A stretch of 64,000 nt of DNA from Streptomyces sp. TS71-3. GTDB taxonomy: Bacteria > Actinomycetota > Actinomycetes > Streptomycetales > Streptomycetaceae. The first letter of the stretch is position 1; each line of letters starts with the position of its first letter. Positions 42,998-55,242 of the stretch are shown here, one piece after another. The notes under the pieces were generated by a model, which saw only the letters and a program-made list of their open reading frames with translations, made no database searches and had not been told where the DNA came from. Made by a program: the position numbers and the translations under genes. The stretch covers positions 434,001-498,000 of the forward strand of contig NZ_BNEL01000003.1 of NCBI RefSeq assembly GCF_018327685.1, in the 5' to 3' direction.

Positions 42998-43000
42998 TCA
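42988..43000. repeat. 10-bp tandem duplication of the GNAT stop codon
   Basis: TCAGTCGGTG at 42988 and 42998 are perfect copies. TCA 42998-43000 is the true TGA, and the copy at 42988 gives a second TGA 10 nt later. Confidence 0.85.
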
Positions 43001-43564
43001 GTCGGTGCTGCTCGGGGCCACCCTGGACGGGCCCGCGAAGTCCTCGGGCAAGGCGTCCATCAGGAGTTCATCGACGGATCGGCCGAGCCAGTACCCGGCC
43101 TTACGGAGGCGCCCGGCCTGCCGGAAGCCCGCCTTCTCGTAGGCGACGATGCCGGCCCTGTTGGGTTCCAGGACCTTGAGCCAGACGCCGCGCAGGGCGG
43201 CCAGGTTGAACGCCCAGTCGAGCGTCAGGGTGGTCGCCTCGGTGGCGTAGTGGTTCCCGCGCGCCTCCGGGGCCAGAAGAATGATGTACTCGGCTCGTTG
43301 TACAGCCTGATCGACGTAGAGCACGGTCATTCCGATGGCTTGTTCGTCCTCCAGCCGCACGACTTCGAAAGAGCGGCGCATCTCGCTCCTCGCCTGGGCC
43401 TCCCAACCGGCGGCGCGGACCTCCCAGGCCGTCGGCATCTGGGTGCCGTATCCCAGGATCGTCCCGGGATCGTTCTCCCAACGGTGGTATTCGGGCAACA
43501 GCTCCTGCCGCGGCAGGCCCAGGGCGAGCCGGTCGCCGCGCAAGAGAATGTGAGGCTGGCTCAC
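42998..43564 (-). CDS. GNAT-family N-acetyltransferase
   Basis: 188 residues. The domain resembles RimJ/RimL: LLRGDRLALGLPRQELLPEY, EYIILLAPEARGNHYATEAT (acetyl-CoA loop), TLDWAFNLAALRGVWLKVLE, NRAGIVAYEKAGFRQAGRLR. It transfers acetyl from acetyl-CoA to an amine, either a protein N-terminus or a small molecule. GTG 43564 with GAGAGGAG. It lies next to the cyclase remnant and is probably a separate unit. Confidence 0.9.
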   Translation of the reverse strand: MSQPHILLRGDRLALGLPRQELLPEYHRWENDPGTILGYGTQMPTAWEVRAAGWEAQARSEMRRSFEVVRLEDEQAIGMTVLYVDQAVQRAEYIILLAPEARGNHYATEATTLTLDWAFNLAALRGVWLKVLEPNRAGIVAYEKAGFRQAGRLRKAGYWLGRSVDELLMDALPEDFAGPSRVAPSSTD

Positions 43565-43639
43565 GGGATGGCTCCTCTCGAACCCCGGTGTCGTGGTCCG
43601 GGGCCGTCCGGTGTGCAGATCGTTGTGTACAGGGAGGTC

Positions 43640-44163
43640 TCAGGCGGCTCTTCGATCGGCCGTTCCTCCTGATCGGCAATCCATCAGCACAAGGCGGTGC
43701 CCTGCGGGCACGAGGTCGACGCCCGCCCATGCGCTCCGCCCCCGCGTCTGCCACTGGACGTCGACCAGGTACGAAGCGAGCCAGTCGACGTTGACCTGTC
43801 CTCCCACCAGACCGGAGATCGCCTGCGAACTCGCCCCCCACACCCCCCATCGGCGTGGGAAACCGTATACACCGGACAGGCCCCCGCCGCGTCTGTGATC
43901 ACTGCGACCGTGCCCATCGCGCGAGCACGTACGATCGTGAACGAGCCCGCCCACGCGTGCGCGTAGGCAGAGATGTCCGAGCAGGTCAAGGCCCCTGCAG
44001 GGGTTGCGGGGCTCGCCGGCGGCGGACCGGTCGTACGCGACTCCAAAGACCCGACGGGACCGGTGCTCGGGTTCGGTACTGCTGTGTGGTCCTCGTTCAT
44101 CCAGAGTGCAAAGGACGGTGGCTTCGGCCGCTGTCCGAAACCGTGAACAATGACGGCGCGCAC
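43640..44163 (-). pseudogene. Frameshifted, truncated lasso/albusnodin-type macrolactam cyclase (Asn synthetase-like) N-terminal domain
   Basis: Two frames join at a run of six C (43843-43848). The upstream frame gives VIVHGFGQRPKPPSF ... AWAGSFTIVRARAMGTVAVI ... DAAGACPVYTVSHADG. The downstream frame gives WGASSQAISGLVGGQVNVDW and GRSAWAGVDLVPAGHRLVL. One added G restores a continuous protein. Both parts match the glutaminase-like N-terminal domain of lasso-peptide/ikarugamycin-type cyclases. The synthetase domain (several hundred residues) is missing and homology ends near 43685. No precursor or protease gene is near. A sequencing error could explain the shift but not the truncation. Confidence 0.7.
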
Positions 44164-44268
44164 CACCCGGAGGTGACTCCGGGTGGCGACTGAGCGATTC
44201 GAGATCACCCCAGCCCGGGGGCTGGGCACTGGTGGTCCGGAACCGATACTCGCCTACCCGACCGGCGC

Positions 44269-44274
44269 TAGGCT
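44269..44274 (+). promoter_or_regulatory. TAGGCT -10 box; leaderless start
   Basis: TAGGCT ends 6 nt before the ATG at 44281 with no ribosome-binding site between, so the transcript should start at the ATG. Confidence 0.55.
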
Positions 44275-44280
44275 CGCGCA

Positions 44281-44838
44281 ATGCGACCTCTCAGATATTC
44301 CATCAACGTCACACTGGACGGCTGCTGCGACCATCGCGAAATCCTCCCGGACGAGGAATTGCACCGCCACGCGACCGAGAACATCGCCCAAGCCGATGCC
44401 CTGCTCTTCGGCCGGGTTACCTACGACATGATGGAGGCGGCCTGGCGGCCGTCGGCGCGCGCGGGAGCAACGACCGACTGGCCCGACTGGATGGAACCCT
44501 TCGCCCGGACCATCGACGCGGCGAAGAAGTACGTCGTGTCGAGCAGCCTGGAACGGGTCGACTGGAACGCGGAGTTCGTACGCGGGGACTTGCGAAATGC
44601 CGTTCAGCAGCTCAAGCAGGAGCCAGGTAACGGTCTGTTCGTGGGCGGAGTGAAGCTCCCGCTGGCCCTCGCGGAAATGGGATTGATCGATGAGTACGAG
44701 TTCGTGGTGCAGCCCAGGCTGGTAGGACATGGGCCGACGCTGTTCGCGGGGCTGTCCAAGCAGGTCGACTTGAGGCTCGTGGGCCGGTGGGAGTTCGGCT
44801 CGGGGGCCGTCGCGATGCGGTACGAACCGAAAGGGTGA
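44281..44838 (+). CDS. Dihydrofolate reductase-family (RibD C-terminal-like) protein
   Basis: 185 residues. LRYSINVTLDGCCDHREILP, ADALLFGRVTYDMMEAAW, KKYVVSSSLERVDWNAEFV, GLFVGGVKLPLALAEMGLID and EYEFVVQPRLVGHGPTLFAG are the signature blocks of the YwjB/YyaP-like RibD-C group. Members bind NADPH; physiological reactions are mostly unknown. Probably leaderless. Confidence 0.9.
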   Translation: MRPLRYSINVTLDGCCDHREILPDEELHRHATENIAQADALLFGRVTYDMMEAAWRPSARAGATTDWPDWMEPFARTIDAAKKYVVSSSLERVDWNAEFVRGDLRNAVQQLKQEPGNGLFVGGVKLPLALAEMGLIDEYEFVVQPRLVGHGPTLFAGLSKQVDLRLVGRWEFGSGAVAMRYEPKG

Positions 44839-44956
44839 CGCCGGGGAGGCCGTGAGCGGCGTTCCCGGACTCCCCCGGTTTCCGTACGCCCCCGTGCCCT
44901 TTGAGTGCCCGGATGAGTACCCGTACGGATAGCAGCAGCCCATCCGCTGGAAAACG

Positions 44957-45697
44957 ATGGCCGCCATGACCACCACCTCGCGGGTCGCCATGCCGGTCGC
45001 GGCCGTTCTGCTGCTGGTCCCCGCGCTCGCCGCCTGCGGGGGCGCGACCGACGGGAAGACCGTGCGCGAACTCGCCGCCGGCCCCGACGCCGTGAAGGCA
45101 CGTCAGCAGGCCGAGTCGGCCATCCGCGACACCGTCGCCGCCTGGGACACCGGCACCCCGCTCACGCTCGGCCTCCTCGCCCTGGAGGACACGTGCGCCG
45201 GCGGGACGGCGAAGGAGTGGTTCTACTCCACCGGCGACGACCGGTACAAAATCCGCTGCACCCTGTACGCCACCGCCTATTTCGGCGCCGATCCCCGCCA
45301 TATGGCCGACACGATCGACGGGATCCTCACCGCGGGGGACCGCACGGGGTCCCCCATTCCCTTCGCCCACGACTTCCAGTACGCGCGCACGGTCGTGGAC
45401 TACTACCGGGGCAGGACCGGCGACCCGCAAGGGCCGGGGACCGGCGAACCGACGCTGCTCAGCGCGGCTCCGGTCACGCTCCGATGGGACCAGGTGAAGA
45501 GCGAGGGGAACGAGGAGAGCAGGGGCAAGCGCGAACTGATCGGCGAACCCCGCCCGTGCGCACCCAGGGGCCCGCCGACGCTGCGGCGCTGCCTGCGCGA
45601 GCCGGCCTCCACCAGCGTGGCCGATCTGCGCCGCACGTACGGGATGGTGTTCGAGCTTCCCTTCGTCGCCGACGATTACTTCGTCGTCTGGAAGTGA
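44957..45697 (+). CDS. Putative lipoprotein
   Basis: 246 residues. Signal peptide RVAMPVAAVLLLVPALAAC with lipobox LAAC, so lipid-anchored at about residue 27. The mature part shows no family I recognise (VAAWDTGTPLTLGLLALEDT, EWFYSTGDDRYKIRCTLYAT). The start may instead be the ATG at 44966 (MTTTSRV). The stop is followed by two 14-bp copies of itself. Confidence 0.8.
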   Translation: MAAMTTTSRVAMPVAAVLLLVPALAACGGATDGKTVRELAAGPDAVKARQQAESAIRDTVAAWDTGTPLTLGLLALEDTCAGGTAKEWFYSTGDDRYKIRCTLYATAYFGADPRHMADTIDGILTAGDRTGSPIPFAHDFQYARTVVDYYRGRTGDPQGPGTGEPTLLSAAPVTLRWDQVKSEGNEESRGKRELIGEPRPCAPRGPPTLRRCLREPASTSVADLRRTYGMVFELPFVADDYFVVWK

Positions 45698-45728
45698 CCC
45701 CCGCGAAGTGACCCCCTGGAAGTGACCC
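45691..45728. repeat. 14-bp tandem repeat duplicating the lipoprotein stop codon
   Basis: GAAGTGACCCC occurs at 45691, 45705 and 45719, an exact 14-bp period. The first TGA (45695-45697) is the gene's stop. The array fills the 30-bp gap to the convergent SpoIIE-type gene. Confidence 0.88.
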
Positions 45729-47677
45729 TACGCCCCCCGACGCCCACCCCCCGGCGGCGTCGCGTGAAGGACTACGACCGCCAGGTCGTCCTCCACCGGC
45801 TCGGGGCTGAAGTCGTGCGTCGCCTGGCGGACGCGTTCCGCGATCGCCATCGCGCCCATGCCCGCGCAGCCGGCGAGGATCCGGGCCAGGCCGTCCCCGT
45901 CGTCCAGCTGCCGCTGGCCGTCGCGGCGCTCGGTGACGCCGTCGGTGACGCACAGCAGGGTCTCGCCGGGTGCGAGGAGGAAGGACTCCGCGGTGAAGTC
46001 GGTGTCCTCGTCGATGCCGAGCAGCATCTGCGACTCGGCGACGGACTGGACCTTTCCGCCGGCGGTCATCCGCAGGGGCAGCGGGTGGCCCGCGCTGGCC
46101 AGGGTGCACTGGGCGCCGCCGGCGTGCGGGTCGGGGGTCAGTTCGCCGTAGACCATGCTCAGGAACCTCGGCTGGGCGCCCTCGACGGCGACGCTCACCG
46201 CCTCCGCCGCGTCCTCCGCCATGACCGCGTTCAGCCAGCCGAGCACCGCCTCGACGCCGTGTCCCTCGCGGGCCAGCAACCGCACCATGTGGCGGGTGAG
46301 GCCGGTCACCGACATCGCCTCCGCGTCCTTGCCCTGGACGTCGCCGAGCAGGAAGCACCAGCGGCCGTCACCGGTGGGGAACAGGTCGTAGAAGTCGCCG
46401 CCGACGGTCAGGCCGCTGGCGTGCGGCTCGTAGACGATCGCGGACTCCACGCCGGGCAGGCTGCCGAGCGAGGCGGGGAGCTGGCGGCGTTGCAGGGCCG
46501 TGCTGATGCTGGTCTGGCGGGCGTACCGGCGGGCCGTGTCCAGGGCCTGGGCGATCCTGCGTGCCACGTCCTCCGTGGTGCGTGCGGCGGAGTCGGTGAT
46601 CTCGGCGGGTGCGGCGCGGCCGATCACCAGCGAGCCGCGGCACTCGCCGCCGGACACCATGGAGAAGGCCAGCGCCGAGCCTCCGGGGTCGCCGTCGGCG
46701 GCCTCCGGCCACGGCCAGGCCAGGCCCGCGGTCCACAGCTCGCAGGGCGGCGGGTCGGGCTCCAGCTGGCGGCGGAGGGGGGCGATGCGGCGCTCGTCCA
46801 TGTGCCAGACGCTGGCGAGCCGCATGTCGCCGGCCTCGGTGGCGAGCCAGACCGCGCACCAGTCGGCGAGCCTCGGCACCATGAGCTGGCCGGCCAGGGC
46901 GGCGACCATGCCCTCGTCGAGCTGGCCGGAGAGGAGCTCGCTGGCCTCCGCGAGGAACGTCCCGCCGTGCGCGGCGGGCCCGGCGGCACCGTGGTACTCG
47001 ACCTGGGCGGACGGATGCGCCACCTCGCTGGCCTCCAGCTGCCGGTACAGGGCCGTGTTCAGCGGGCCGACGGGGGCTTCGGACTCGTCGGAGTCGGCGA
47101 TCCGCAGCCGGCACCAGACGGCCTTCTCCTTGCGCCGGTAGGTCACCCCCCACGACTCCGCGAGCGCGCCGACGATCTGGAGGCCGAGGCCCCGCCCGCT
47201 GCCGCGCGTGGCGGAGGCGCCGGGCACCGTGCCCGAGGGCTGCCGGTCGACGACCTCGATCCTGGCGCCCGTCAGCTCGCCGTCCCGGTCCCACGCCGTC
47301 TCCACCTGGCAGATCACGTCCATCGTGGTGCCCGCGTGGATCAGGGCGTTCGTCGTCAGCTCGCCGACGAGCAGCGCGGCGTCGTCCGCGAGGCGCTCGG
47401 CGGGGCGGCCGAGGGAGGACGTCGACAGGGCCCGCTCGGTGATCACCGCCCGTACGAAGGCGCGGGCCCGGGAGGGCGCCACCTGGCTCGCGGGCAGCCG
47501 CGTTCCCGCGCCGGAGCCGGGACGGTCCGGGACCGGGCCGACGCCCACCCGGCTCTCCCTACCGGGTGCCGGCCCGTTCGCGGCGGGGCCGGCACCCGCT
47601 CGCTGCGTACCCGCACCGGATCCCGGCCCCTCGGGTACCGGACCGGAATCCGCCCGGGAGAGGGGTGGCTCCTGCAC
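45728..47677 (-). CDS. SpoIIE-type serine phosphatase with N-terminal HATPase and GAF domains
   Basis: 649 residues. After a 65-residue low-complexity tail comes an anti-sigma-like ATPase: ALLVGELTTNALIHAGTTMD (N box) and GSGRGLGLQIVGALAESWGV. A GAF-like region lies at about 230-390. The PP2C/SpoIIE domain (about 400-645) contains VGGDFYDLFPTGDGRWCFLL, GDVQGKDAEAMSVTGLTRHM, LLCVTDGVTERRD and VEDDLAVVVL with the metal-binding Asp residues. It likely both phosphorylates and dephosphorylates STAS antagonists. Divergent from the poly-HAMP kinase. Confidence 0.92.
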   Translation of the reverse strand: MQEPPLSRADSGPVPEGPGSGAGTQRAGAGPAANGPAPGRESRVGVGPVPDRPGSGAGTRLPASQVAPSRARAFVRAVITERALSTSSLGRPAERLADDAALLVGELTTNALIHAGTTMDVICQVETAWDRDGELTGARIEVVDRQPSGTVPGASATRGSGRGLGLQIVGALAESWGVTYRRKEKAVWCRLRIADSDESEAPVGPLNTALYRQLEASEVAHPSAQVEYHGAAGPAAHGGTFLAEASELLSGQLDEGMVAALAGQLMVPRLADWCAVWLATEAGDMRLASVWHMDERRIAPLRRQLEPDPPPCELWTAGLAWPWPEAADGDPGGSALAFSMVSGGECRGSLVIGRAAPAEITDSAARTTEDVARRIAQALDTARRYARQTSISTALQRRQLPASLGSLPGVESAIVYEPHASGLTVGGDFYDLFPTGDGRWCFLLGDVQGKDAEAMSVTGLTRHMVRLLAREGHGVEAVLGWLNAVMAEDAAEAVSVAVEGAQPRFLSMVYGELTPDPHAGGAQCTLASAGHPLPLRMTAGGKVQSVAESQMLLGIDEDTDFTAESFLLAPGETLLCVTDGVTERRDGQRQLDDGDGLARILAGCAGMGAMAIAERVRQATHDFSPEPVEDDLAVVVLHATPPGGGRRGA

Positions 47678-47820
47678 AGAGCCCTCCTGACTCGAACGGT
47701 TGCCCTAAAAGACACTATAGTGACGTAGATAACCCTTCTCATCCGGAGTGCCTGGATTGCCGAGTAGGGCAGTCACTCTTGGCCGATCCGGCGCCCCGGG
47801 CCACGACCCCAGGGAACGGC

Positions 47821-52526
<4,706 letters not shown>

Positions 52527-52530
<4 letters not shown>

Positions 52531-53381
52531 GCACACCAGCATCCACATCAGCATCCGCATCACCCGTCGCCACCACGCCCGAGAGGTCCAGCATCCTCAT
52601 CGTCGACGACATGGAGGAGAACCTGGTCGCGCTGGCGGCGGTGCTCGGACCGCTCGGCCAGCGAGTGGTCTTCGCCCACTCCGGCGAAGAGGCGCTCAAG
52701 GCGATGCTGCGGCAGCAGTTCGCCGTCGTCCTCCTCGACATCCTGATGCCGGGCATGGACGGCTTCGAGACGGCGGGGAACATCAAGCGGCTCGACCAGA
52801 CCAAGGACGTGCCGATCATCCTCCTCACCGGCACCGACGTGGACCCCGACTACGCCTACCGCGGCTACGCCGTGGGCGCCGCCGACTTCCTGGCGAAGCC
52901 CATCGACCCCTGGGTGCTGCGCACGAAGGTCAGCGTGTTCCTGGAACTGCACCGCAAGAACCGCCAGCTCGCCGTCCAGACCGAGCAGCTGCGCCGGCTC
53001 CTGATCGCCGACCAGGGCGAGGACGCGGGCTACACGGAACGGCTCACGGAGATCACCTGGCGCCTGATGCAGATCGAGTCACTCCTCCGCGAGGGCGACA
53101 GCCCGACGACGACGGCCCTGGCCGACCAGATCGGAGAGCTTGAGGCCGTGGTCAAGGACCTGAGGCAGGGCGCGTCCACGGGCGCGTCGGCATCCGGCGG
53201 GCCGGCATCCGGCGGGCCGGCATCCGGCGGGCCGGCATCCGGCGGGCCGGCATCCGGCGGGCCGGCATCCGGCGGGCCGGCATCCGGCGGGCCGGCATCC
53301 GGCGGGCCGGCATCCGGCGGGCCGGCATCCGGCGGGCCGGCGTCCGGCGGGCCGGCTGGGGGGTCGGCCACGGGCGGGTGA
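52527..53381 (+). CDS. Response regulator with repeat tail
   Basis: 284 residues. The REC domain is at about 20-140: ILIVDDMEENLVALAAVLGP, VVLLDILMPGMDGFETAGNI (phosphoacceptor Asp about 70), IILLTGTDVDPDYAY, DFLAKPIDPWVLRTKV. A coiled-coil-like segment follows (HRKNRQLAVQTEQLRRLL), then eleven SGGPA pentapeptides. There is no DNA-binding or enzymatic output domain. It probably relays phosphate from the hybrid kinase. Translationally coupled to it. Confidence 0.92.
53190..53355. repeat. 15-bp perfect tandem repeat (11 copies)
   Basis: GCATCCGGCGGGCCG repeats almost without change and encodes SGGPA in the response regulator's C-terminus. Near-identity of copies indicates very recent expansion. 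Confidence 0.97.
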
Positions 53382-53561
53382 GAGCAGGGGCGAGTCGTCA
53401 AGGGCGGCTCGTACCCTTTGCCCGCGCCGGGCCCCAGCTAGCGGTCCGCCCATCTCGGGACTCGGGCACTTCGGGTTGACCTCGCACATCACCTTTCACG
53501 AAAACCAGTAAGGCAACGTGTTCAGGCGATAAGGAGAGCCACCCGCGGGAAGGACACCTCC
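53382..53561. promoter_or_regulatory. Promoter region of the UTRA/GntR pair
   Basis: TTGACC (53476-53481) is a good -35 box, but no canonical -10 was found at 16-18 bp. AAGGAG (53532-53537) and AAGGA (53550-53554) lie before the ATG at 53562. Confidence 0.35.
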
Positions 53562-54107
53562 ATGAGCCACGCCCCATGGGTCGGCAGCTCGCTGCCCTAC
53601 CTGACGCCGCGCACGGCGGACGGGCCGTCCGACGCCTGGAGTGCCGAGGCCGCCGCGCGCGGAGGCAAGGGCGGGCAGCGGATTGTCGAGGCCGGAGAGG
53701 TGGCGGCCGATGGCGAAGTGGCCGTGCTGCTGGGGGTGTCGGAGGGCGAGATCGTGATCGTACGCCGCCGCGTCATGGAACTCGACGGCGTGCCCTGCGA
53801 GCTGACGGACACGTACTACCCGGCCGACATCGCCCGTGGCACGCCGCTCGCCAGGACCGGCAAGATCCGCGGCGGCGCGGTCTCCCTGCTCGCCGAGCTG
53901 GGGCACGTCGGCGTCCTCGTCCGTGAAGACGTGACGGCCCGCATGCCGGACCCCGCCGAGCGGGAACTGCTCCGGCTCAGCCCCGACGAACCGGTGCTGA
54001 GGCTGGTCCGACGCACATCCGACGCCACGGGGCGCCCCATCCAGGCGGACAGGATGACGATGCCGGCCGCGCGGCAGCGGCTGCGCTACGAGATGCGGAT
54101 CGGCTGA
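53562..54107 (+). CDS. UTRA-domain protein lacking the GntR HTH
   Basis: 181 residues. It matches only the effector (UTRA) half of HutC-type GntR regulators: VAVLLGVSEGEIVIVRRRVM, ELTDTYYPADIARGTPLART, LSPDEPVLRLVRRTSDATGR. The N-terminal 30 residues do not form a winged helix. A full GntR+UTRA gene starts 2 bp after its stop. It could be an antagonist that forms mixed dimers with that repressor, or a gene that lost its HTH. Confidence 0.82.
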   Translation: MSHAPWVGSSLPYLTPRTADGPSDAWSAEAAARGGKGGQRIVEAGEVAADGEVAVLLGVSEGEIVIVRRRVMELDGVPCELTDTYYPADIARGTPLARTGKIRGGAVSLLAELGHVGVLVREDVTARMPDPAERELLRLSPDEPVLRLVRRTSDATGRPIQADRMTMPAARQRLRYEMRIG

Positions 54108-54109
54108 GG

Positions 54110-54916
54110 ATGCCCCACAACGACACCGGCCCGACCGGCGAAGCAGACGACCGCCGCTCCCTGCACGCGCGTATCGCGGCCGACCTCCGGGACGAGATCA
54201 TGAGCGGCGATCTGCCGCCCGGCGCGAAGGTGCCGTCCACGGCGCAGCTCAAGGCCCGCTTCGACGCCTCCAACGCCACCGTGCAGAAGGCGCTCCAGCT
54301 CCTCAAGGATGAACGGCTCGTGGTGGGCCGGGCGGGTGCGGCCGTCACGGTACGCGAACACCGCCAGCGCACCGTCCATCCGGCGTCCTCCCTGACTCCC
54401 TCGCCTCCCGGCGAGCCCTACGGATGGCTCGGGCGGCTCGGCGAGACCGACGAACGGGGCAGGCAGGCCCAGAGCACACTGCTCGGGGTCGCCCGGGAGA
54501 CGCCCCCGGCCGACGTGGCGTCGGCTCTCGGCCTCACCCGGGACGGAGCAGCGCCCGAGCGTGCCCTGCTGAGGTTCCAGCTCCTGTCCTTCGCCGACGA
54601 GCCCGTGGAACTCGTCTGGTCCTACTACCCCCTGGACATCGCCGAGGGCACCGCCCTGGCCGTGAAGCGGAAGATCAAGGGCGGCACACCGACCCTCCTC
54701 ACCACCCTCGGCCACCCGCCCCGCCGCAGCGTCGACCGCGTCTCCGCCCGTGTACCGACCCAGGAGCAGTACCGCCTGCTGCGCCTCCCCGGCGACCTCC
54801 CCGTCCTGCGGACCCTCCGCACCGTCCACAGCGACGGCAACCGTCCGGTGGAGGCCACCGTGATGGTGAAGGCGGGGCATCTTTACGAGCTGGAGTACGA
54901 CTTCGTGCCCGAGTGA
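54110..54916 (+). CDS. GntR-family regulator, HutC subfamily
   Basis: 268 residues. Winged HTH at about 15-80: LHARIAADLRDEIMSGDLPP, GAKVPSTAQLKARFDASNAT, VQKALQLLKDERLVVGRAGA. A Pro-rich linker follows, then UTRA (LLRFQLLSFADEPVELVWSY, YYPLDIAEGTALAVKRKIKG, VLRTLRTVHSDGNRPVEATV). It should bind a small-molecule effector and repress, at least, its own operon with the UTRA-only protein. Confidence 0.93.
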   Translation: MPHNDTGPTGEADDRRSLHARIAADLRDEIMSGDLPPGAKVPSTAQLKARFDASNATVQKALQLLKDERLVVGRAGAAVTVREHRQRTVHPASSLTPSPPGEPYGWLGRLGETDERGRQAQSTLLGVARETPPADVASALGLTRDGAAPERALLRFQLLSFADEPVELVWSYYPLDIAEGTALAVKRKIKGGTPTLLTTLGHPPRRSVDRVSARVPTQEQYRLLRLPGDLPVLRTLRTVHSDGNRPVEATVMVKAGHLYELEYDFVPE

Positions 54917-55242
54917 GCGGGGCAGGCGGGTCGTGGGCTTCGGTGCCCTCGGGACCCGCAGTGGTGTCGGCCCGGCACCCGCGGACCGTGCCCCCCAAGC
55001 CCACCCGGGCTCGGACACCTCGGCATGCCCTGGTCCGTTGTCGCGCACCTCGACACGGCGACCTCCCTGTCCTGCGGAGCGGGTCGAGCGGGTCGCGGGC
55101 TTCGGTGTCCTCGGAACCCGCCGCGGTGTCGGCCTGCCCCCACGACCAGGTGGGGCCAGCCCCACTCCCCGGCCTTTCCGGGCGGAGCCGGGCTCCGTGC
55201 GGTGCACAGTGGGGGCACCGAGCGGAAGGCGGAGGAAGAGTC
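54917..55242. repeat. Intergenic region with 45-bp direct repeats
   Basis: 54929-54973 and 55092-55136 are near-identical copies beginning GGGTCGTGGGCTTCGGTG / GGGTCGCGGGCTTCGGTG, 163 bp apart. No gene is seen. GGAGGAAGAG (55231-55240) is the ribosome-binding site of the kinase. Confidence 0.7.

Noticed and set aside
43640..44281. A single intact 213-codon gene
   Set aside because: Only its last third is homologous; the first part matches in another frame, so a frameshifted pseudogene fits better.
47566..47820. Upstream extension of the poly-HAMP kinase
   Set aside because: It overlaps the divergent phosphatase gene and the promoter gap; sequence is not protein-like.
53190..53355. CRISPR-like array
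   Set aside because: Fifteen-base units are directly adjacent without spacers and encode peptide repeats.
54424..55242. Upstream extension of the NarL-type kinase
   Set aside because: Runs out of frame through the GntR gene; ATG 55243 has GGAGGAAGAG.
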